10,000 bases of DNA from Ilumatobacteraceae bacterium (GTDB taxonomy: Bacteria > Actinomycetota > Acidimicrobiia > Acidimicrobiales > Ilumatobacteraceae): the NCBI GenBank assembly GCA_023263465.1, contig JALQWV010000056.1, positions 1-10,000 of the forward strand, written 5' to 3'. The notes below the pieces were generated by a model that saw only the letters and a program-made list of their open reading frames with translations, was not told where the DNA came from and searched no databases. Position numbers and translations under genes: made by a program. This document shows positions 5,403-10,000 of the stretch, piece after piece. Numbering within the stretch: the stretch's first letter is position 1; each line of letters opens with the position of its first letter.

Positions 5403-6404
5403 GTGAGTTCAAGCATCGCCAACAGCGTTGACTACGGCCCGAAGTCTGCATGGGCCGAAGAAGTTCGTGCGCTGGCCAAAGAGCGTGATGCAGTAATTCT
5501 TGCTCACAACTATCAGGTTCCAGAGATTCAGGAAATTGCGCACCATGTTGGCGACTCGTTGGCGCTCTCTCGTATTGCAGCGCAAGTAGATGCCAGCACC
5601 ATCATTTTTTGCGGGGTGCACTTCATGGCAGAGACTGCAAAGATTTTGAGCTACGACAAAACGGTGATCATTCCCGATGCCGCTGCCGGATGTTCGCTTG
5701 CCGACACCATCAATGCCGATCAACTTCGTGCGTGGAAGGCTGAGCACCCGGGTGCAGCAGTAGTGAGTTACGTGAACACCACTGCAGCAGTAAAAGCAGA
5801 AACCGATATTTGTTGCACATCGTCGAACGCTGTTGAAGTGGTGCAATCGATTCCACTTGATCAAGAAATTTTGTTCTGCCCAGATCAGTTTCTTGGCGCT
5901 CATGCTCAACGAGAAACCAGTCGCACCAACATGCATATTTGGATGGGTGAGTGCCATGTGCACGCAGGAATTAATGGACAAGATTTGAAGAACATGGTTG
6001 CTGCCGAACCAGAAGCAGAACTGTTCATTCACCCAGAGTGTGGGTGCGCAACGTCGGCAATGTATTTGGCTTCAAGTGGAGCTGTGCCAGTAGAGCGCAC
6101 GCACATTCTTTCCACCTCGGGAATGATTACCGCAGCGCAAAAATCACAGGCTAAAAAGGTGCTGGTTGCAACCGAAACTGGAATGCTCCATCAGTTGCGC
6201 AAAGCGAACCCGTTGGTCATTTTTGAACCGGTGAATCGTGCAGCGGTGTGCAAGTACATGAAAATGATTACTCCAGAGAAGTTGCTTCGTTCCTTGCGGG
6301 ACGGTACCGATGTGGTTGATGTTCCTCGTGACATTGCAGACAAAGCACGTGCTTCGGTGGAGCGCATGATTGCAATTGGCACACCCTCGCGTACGAAGGA
6401 ATAA
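5403..6404 (+). CDS. nadA: Quinolinate synthase
   Basis: The [4Fe-4S] enzyme that condenses iminoaspartate (made by NadB) with dihydroxyacetone phosphate to give quinolinate, the second step of de novo NAD synthesis. At 333 aa it is full length. Aligned from memory with E. coli NadA, the three cluster ligands would be Cys97 (AAAGCSLAD), Cys184 (WMGECHVHAG) and Cys283 (RAAVCKYMK). Other signatures are AHNYQVPEIQ (34-43), GVHFMAETAKIL (71-82), YVNTTAAVKAETD (123-135) and ATETGMLHQL (256-265). The start is GTG 5403. A TAA at 5391-5393 bars any start more than three codons further upstream, and no other start codon lies between. No Shine-Dalgarno is close; GCAGGAG at 5378-5384 ends 18 bases before the GTG. 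The stop is six bases from the nadB start. Confidence 0.96.
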   Translation: MSSSIANSVDYGPKSAWAEEVRALAKERDAVILAHNYQVPEIQEIAHHVGDSLALSRIAAQVDASTIIFCGVHFMAETAKILSYDKTVIIPDAAAGCSLADTINADQLRAWKAEHPGAAVVSYVNTTAAVKAETDICCTSSNAVEVVQSIPLDQEILFCPDQFLGAHAQRETSRTNMHIWMGECHVHAGINGQDLKNMVAAEPEAELFIHPECGCATSAMYLASSGAVPVERTHILSTSGMITAAQKSQAKKVLVATETGMLHQLRKANPLVIFEPVNRAAVCKYMKMITPEKLLRSLRDGTDVVDVPRDIADKARASVERMIAIGTPSRTKE

Positions 6405-6409
6405 TCACA

Positions 6410-8092
6410 GTGCCGACTGGTTCGCGCGTTCAACAGATACCTGTGAATTTGCCAACTCAACTTGCTGCTCCAGCGGTTTCCTGGACTCGTGAAGTTGATG
6501 TTGCTGTGCTTGGCTCTGGTGCTGCGGGGCTTGCAGCAGCGTTAGCGGCTCGACCTGTGCGCGACGTGTTGATCATTACGAAAGACACACTTGATGCCGG
6601 AAGCACTGCGTGGGCACAAGGCGGATTGGCAGCGGTTCTTGACCCTGCCGACACCTTTAGAGAACATGTGCGCGACACGCTTGAAGCTGGCGCAGGACTG
6701 TGCGATGAAGCGGCAGTTACTTCGTTGGTGCGCGATGCTCCAACTGCAATTCAGTATTTGGAAAAGTTGGGTGCTGCATTTGATCCGGGCAGTGACGGCT
6801 TGCGTGCACTTACACGCGAAGGTGGCCACTCGCGTTCGCGGATTGTGCATGCCGGTGGTGATCAATCTGGCGCTGAAGTGCAGCGCACGCTTGACATGAA
6901 TGCAATCAACGCAGGCGTTGAAGTAATGGACCACGCATTTGCTCTGGACTTGGTGTTTGGTAAGTCATCTGGAGGCCGTCGCCGAATTGCCGGCGTACGA
7001 ATTGCCAAACTTGATGCACAAGGAAATGTTGAAAGCGTTGGATTGGTCAAAGCGCCGGCAGTAGTTATTGCAACTGGTGGGTACGGACAAGTGTTTGCAA
7101 GCACATCAAACCCTCCGGCTGTTACTGGTGATGGTCATGCGCTTGCATTACGTGCTGGACTTACGTTGCGAGACCTGGAGTTTGTGCAGTTTCATCCAAC
7201 CGTGTTGTGGCACTCAGCAAGTTCAACTCAGCAACAGATGCTGATCAGCGAAGCAGTTCGCGGTGAAGGCGCAATTCTTTTTGACGCTGCTGGCGAGCGC
7301 ATTATGCAGGGTGCACACCCGCAAGAAGACCTTGCGCCACGAGATGTGGTTGCATCTGCGATTAGTGCTCGCATGGCTCAAGCACCAGCAGGCGTTGATG
7401 ATCACGTATATTTGGACGCCACCGGCATTGAGAATTTTGAAGATCGCTTTCCATTTATTACCAAGGCTTGTCGCGCTGCTGGCATAGACCCGCTGACACA
7501 GCGAATTCCTGTTGCACCTGCGGCGCACTACACCTGCGGCGGAATTGATTCGAACCTCGATGGCATTACCGAAGTTGATGGACTGTATGCAGTCGGTGAA
7601 GTGGCGTACACAGGTGTGCATGGAGCTAACCGTTTGGCATCAAACTCACTCACGGAAAGCTTGGTGGTGGGAACACGAGTAGGTCGAAACCTGGCGTGGA
7701 AAATGCCTGAGCGCGTAGAGCCGGAAGAGACTGTTGATTCGATACCTGCAGGATTGCTTGATGATTCGCTGCGCACTCATGTACGAACGCTGATGAGCAA
7801 ACACATTGGCGTGCTTCGTCGCCCAGAAGGGTTGCAGCATGCTCTTGATGCGTTAGCAGTAGCGGCAGAGAAGGTAGATGCGAGCATGGTTCCCTCGCGA
7901 CGCAATTTTGAAGCAACCAATATTTTGACGGTTGCAACGGCCGTTGCTGCGAGCGCGCTTGCGCGCACGGAGAGTCGTGGCTGTCACCGTCGCACAGACA
8001 CGGCAGAGCAACGTGAAATTTGGGTTCGACACCTTGCAGTTTCTTTACGCAATGGATCGTTGTCGATTAGTGGAATTCCAAACGAGGCGTAA
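6410..8092 (+). CDS. nadB: L-aspartate oxidase
   Basis: An FAD-dependent cytoplasmic enzyme that oxidises L-aspartate to iminoaspartate, the first step of bacterial NAD synthesis, and passes this unstable product to NadA. The 560-aa length fits the family. The FAD dinucleotide-binding motif GSGAAGLAAAL is at 35-45. STAWAQGGLAAV (65-76), GGHSRSRIVHAGGDQSG (138-154), QFHPT (260-264), APRDVV (309-314), YTCGGI (374-379) and the second FAD-binding segment VHGANRLASNSLTES (403-417) are all present. The C-terminal ESRGCHRRTD (521-530) is the usual NadB signature that separates it from succinate dehydrogenase and fumarate reductase flavoproteins. The start is GTG 6410, with AAGGA (6396-6400) nine bases upstream at the end of nadA. 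nadC begins two bases after its stop. Confidence 0.97.
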   Translation: MPTGSRVQQIPVNLPTQLAAPAVSWTREVDVAVLGSGAAGLAAALAARPVRDVLIITKDTLDAGSTAWAQGGLAAVLDPADTFREHVRDTLEAGAGLCDEAAVTSLVRDAPTAIQYLEKLGAAFDPGSDGLRALTREGGHSRSRIVHAGGDQSGAEVQRTLDMNAINAGVEVMDHAFALDLVFGKSSGGRRRIAGVRIAKLDAQGNVESVGLVKAPAVVIATGGYGQVFASTSNPPAVTGDGHALALRAGLTLRDLEFVQFHPTVLWHSASSTQQQMLISEAVRGEGAILFDAAGERIMQGAHPQEDLAPRDVVASAISARMAQAPAGVDDHVYLDATGIENFEDRFPFITKACRAAGIDPLTQRIPVAPAAHYTCGGIDSNLDGITEVDGLYAVGEVAYTGVHGANRLASNSLTESLVVGTRVGRNLAWKMPERVEPEETVDSIPAGLLDDSLRTHVRTLMSKHIGVLRRPEGLQHALDALAVAAEKVDASMVPSRRNFEATNILTVATAVAASALARTESRGCHRRTDTAEQREIWVRHLAVSLRNGSLSISGIPNEA

Positions 8093-8094
8093 TC

Positions 8095-9018
8095 ATGATG
8101 CACCACAAGCTCTCCGATGAGACTGCTCAGCGCATCAGCGCAGCAGGTTTAGATAATGATGCTGTGCGTCGACTGATTTCGGTTGCGCTAGACGAAGACT
8201 TGCAAAACGGTCCTGACATCACCACAAATGCAACTGTGCCGGCAAAGCAGAGAAGTGCTGGGGTGTTTGCGTCGCGGCAGACAGGTTGCATCGCTGGCCT
8301 GTCAATTGCAGGAGCAGTGTTTGAGATGGTGTGTGGTGCAGAAAACGTGGTGTTCACACAGTTGGTTGCAGACGGAGCGCGCGTTGAAGCTGGAACTCGA
8401 ATTGCCAGCGTTGAGGGACCAACCCGTGGGCTGCTGACGGCTGAGCGCACCGCGCTGAATTTGCTCGGACATCTATCGGGAGTCGCAACTGCAACAAGCC
8501 AATGGGCTGATGCCATAGCTTCAACACATGCAAAGGTGCGCGACACGCGCAAAACCACCCCAGGTATGCGCGCGCTTGAAAAATACGCGGTGCGTTGTGG
8601 TGGTGGAGTAAACCACCGAATGTCACTTTCGGATGCTGCTTTGGTGAAAGACAACCACATCGTGGCCGCTGGTGGAGTAGCTGAAGCATTTGCTGCAGTT
8701 CGCGCTGCAGCACCGTCAATCGCCCTTGAGATTGAAGTGGACACTATTGATCAATTGCGTACAGCACTTGCTGCAGGAGCCGACTTGGTGTTGCTCGACA
8801 ACATGAAACCAGACGTTCTGCGCGAAGCCGTTGCTATTGCAGCACAGCATCTTGCTTCAACAGGTGTTGCAGTTGTTCTAGAAGCAAGTGGTGGGCTAAC
8901 TCTGGAAAACGCGCAAAGTGTCGCTGCAACTGGAGTGAATTACATTTCAGTTGGTGCGCTTACGCACTCTGCAATAGTGCTTGATATTGGGCTTGATCTA
9001 GAAACGATTGTCGCTTAA
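8095..9018 (+). CDS. nadC: Nicotinate-nucleotide pyrophosphorylase (quinolinate phosphoribosyltransferase, carboxylating)
   Basis: This enzyme joins quinolinate with PRPP to form nicotinate mononucleotide and CO2, closing the de novo branch that NadB and NadA begin. At 307 aa it is slightly longer than many homologues because of an N-terminal extension. Family motifs are LDEDLQNGPDITT (32-44), TAERTALNLLGHLSGVAT (115-132), RDTRKTTPGMRALEKYAV (149-166), CGGGVNHR (168-175), LVKDNH (183-188), EIEVD (212-216), LLDNM (233-237), EASGG (263-267) and the C-terminal ISVGALTHS (284-292). The start is ATG 8095, seven bases after GAGG (8084-8087) at the end of nadB. ATG 8098 is possible and would cost one residue. 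The TAA at 9016-9018 overlaps the stop of the convergent hydrolase gene in a shared TTAA. Confidence 0.97.
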   Translation: MMHHKLSDETAQRISAAGLDNDAVRRLISVALDEDLQNGPDITTNATVPAKQRSAGVFASRQTGCIAGLSIAGAVFEMVCGAENVVFTQLVADGARVEAGTRIASVEGPTRGLLTAERTALNLLGHLSGVATATSQWADAIASTHAKVRDTRKTTPGMRALEKYAVRCGGGVNHRMSLSDAALVKDNHIVAAGGVAEAFAAVRAAAPSIALEIEVDTIDQLRTALAAGADLVLLDNMKPDVLREAVAIAAQHLASTGVAVVLEASGGLTLENAQSVAATGVNYISVGALTHSAIVLDIGLDLETIVA

Positions 9019-9851
9019 CTTTTTAGCGTGCGTTGGTAAACACTGTTGCAGGCTGCAACAAGTTTTGGCACGTAGGTTCGGTGTTCAGCGTAAATCGCGT
9101 TATGACCACCGTCGACCAAATGCACATCGACATCTTTGAGTAAGTCCAACAGTCTCTGCTGGCGCTCGGGAGGAATAACTTGGTCTTGTGTAGTGATTAC
9201 TACGGAAGTTGGAACGTCAACTTCTGGCAACCACTTCAATGAATTGAAACTTCCGATCTCTTTGCCGGCTTCAAGAATTTGTCGCCAGTCATGACCCGCC
9301 ATTTCTTCGAGTGCCCACTGGTCTAATCCTTCTGCTTTGCGCTGTAAGTACACCTGTTCGGTGATCCAGTCCACTGTTTGGGTCGGCGTGAATCGAGCAA
9401 TGGCTGCAAGACCAGTGAGTCCAAGAAATCCGAGTCGCTCTTCGCGCGATTTCGCAAAAATTGGCGCCGTGCTGCACAACACAAGACCATTGACGCGGTG
9501 CTCATGTTGCCTCCAAATGAGTTGAGCAATGGTGCCACCCATTGAATATCCAACTGGAATGAATGTGTTGATGCCGAGTGTGTCTGCCAGCGCAACAACA
9601 TCGTCTGCGCAATCTTCAAGTCGAAATGAACTGCGCGATCTGATTCCTTGACCATGTCCGCGGTGATCAAGTGCAACAACGTGGAAATGTTTGCCAAGTT
9701 CTTCAAAACAGGTAAACCAATTCAGGTCGGCAGTTGCAGTCCATCCGTGCAACAACATCAGAGTTGGCGCATTGACTGGGCCTTCTACTTCGCGAATGAA
9801 TGTTTGACCGCGATCTGGAATATCTATTAAGCGGCCGGGGGGAAGCGCCAT
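9015..9851 (-). CDS. Alpha/beta hydrolase of unknown substrate
   Basis: A 278-aa alpha/beta-hydrolase fold enzyme. The oxyanion-hole segment MLLHGWTA is at 32-39, the nucleophile elbow GYSMGG at 101-106 gives catalytic Ser103, and the remaining triad members are probably Asp223 (TTQDQVIP) and His250 (VDGGHNAI). DHRGHGQG (62-69) is also typical of the family. No signal peptide is visible, so it is likely cytoplasmic. The family includes esterases, lipases, haloperoxidase-like and C-C bond hydrolases, and the sequence does not single out a substrate. The start is ATG 9851-9849, with GGAG (9858-9855) three bases upstream. It lies ten bases downstream of the greA stop on the same strand and is probably cotranscribed with it. 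Its stop shares TTAA with nadC. Confidence 0.9.
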   Translation of the reverse strand: MALPPGRLIDIPDRGQTFIREVEGPVNAPTLMLLHGWTATADLNWFTCFEELGKHFHVVALDHRGHGQGIRSRSSFRLEDCADDVVALADTLGINTFIPVGYSMGGTIAQLIWRQHEHRVNGLVLCSTAPIFAKSREERLGFLGLTGLAAIARFTPTQTVDWITEQVYLQRKAEGLDQWALEEMAGHDWRQILEAGKEIGSFNSLKWLPEVDVPTSVVITTQDQVIPPERQQRLLDLLKDVDVHLVDGGHNAIYAEHRTYVPKLVAACNSVYQRTLKS

Positions 9852-9861
9852 GATCTCCGAA

Positions 9862-10000
9862 CTATTTCTGAGACTTTGTGGATAACACTTTTACTCTGAG
9901 TGTTCCATTTGGCGCTTCGTACGAAACCATGTCGCCTTCTTTAGCGCCAAGCAGGGCTGAGCCGAGTGGGGACGAAGGGCTCATCACACTGACATCTTTC
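9862..10000 (-). CDS. greA: Transcription elongation factor GreA/GreB family, C-terminal end (gene enters from the right edge)
   Basis: Only the last 45 codons are visible. They match the C-terminal FKBP-like domain of Gre factors: SVMSPSSPLGSALLGAKEGD then VSYEAPNGTLRVKVLS. The SPLG.ALLG.K.GD and APNG signatures are typical. Gre factors bind RNA polymerase through this domain and help backtracked complexes cleave their RNA. The N-terminal coiled coil, which would tell GreA from GreB or other Gre-like proteins, is outside the window. GreA is the usual actinobacterial form, so the symbol is probable rather than proven. The stop is TAG (9864-9862), and the alpha/beta hydrolase follows ten bases later. 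Confidence 0.88.
   Translation of the reverse strand, partial: KDVSVMSPSSPLGSALLGAKEGDMVSYEAPNGTLRVKVLSTKSQK

Noticed and set aside
5409..6032. A 207-codon minus-strand open frame opposite nadA
   Set aside because: It is antisense to a well-supported enzyme, cysteine-rich in a way expected from reverse-reading, and has no family signature.
8127..8744. A 205-codon minus-strand open frame opposite nadC
   Set aside because: The translation is low-complexity (Ala, Ser, Thr, Pro) as expected for the complement of nadC, with no ribosome site.

Overview
The window looks like a chromosomal core-metabolism segment from a moderate-GC actinobacterium. Two adjacent 60-base samples of nadB counted by hand gave about 51% GC. 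The leuCD pair, the nadABC order, the short DEAD-box helicase, the frequent GTG starts and the dense four-base gene overlaps suggest an Acidimicrobiia-like lineage, such as Ilumatobacter relatives or freshwater acIV. This placement is inference; no rRNA or other marker gene is present. There are no RNA genes, insertion sequences, CRISPR arrays or prophage genes.

Layout from left to right. On the minus strand, 1-606 is the N-terminal part of a homospermidine synthase that runs off the left edge. It is preceded by a 68-codon ORF (603-809) with a near-perfect Shine-Dalgarno, and the two overlap by GTGA. A short divergent intergenic region (810-905) separates this unit from a plus-strand DEAD-box RNA helicase (906-2135). 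Next is an AT-richer two-gene cassette (2184-2779): a small antitoxin-like ORF joined by a GTGA overlap to a PIN-domain VapC-type toxin. The toxin gene meets leuD tail to tail, and both stop codons lie in one CTAG. leuC and leuD (minus strand, ATGA overlap) encode isopropylmalate isomerase of leucine biosynthesis.

Divergent from leuC, on the plus strand, is an uncharacterised acidic protein (4856-5386) followed closely by nadA, nadB and nadC. These three form the complete aspartate-to-nicotinate-mononucleotide route of de novo NAD synthesis. nadC meets the next minus-strand gene tail to tail at a TTAA shared by both stop codons. That gene is an alpha/beta hydrolase (9015-9851), ten bases downstream of a gene encoding a GreA-type elongation factor, whose C-terminus is at the right edge.

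Most of the window is ordinary housekeeping. The parts most worth a second look are the coupled small ORF ahead of homospermidine synthase, the antitoxin that resembles no VapB family I recognise, and the unknown protein at the head of the nad cluster.
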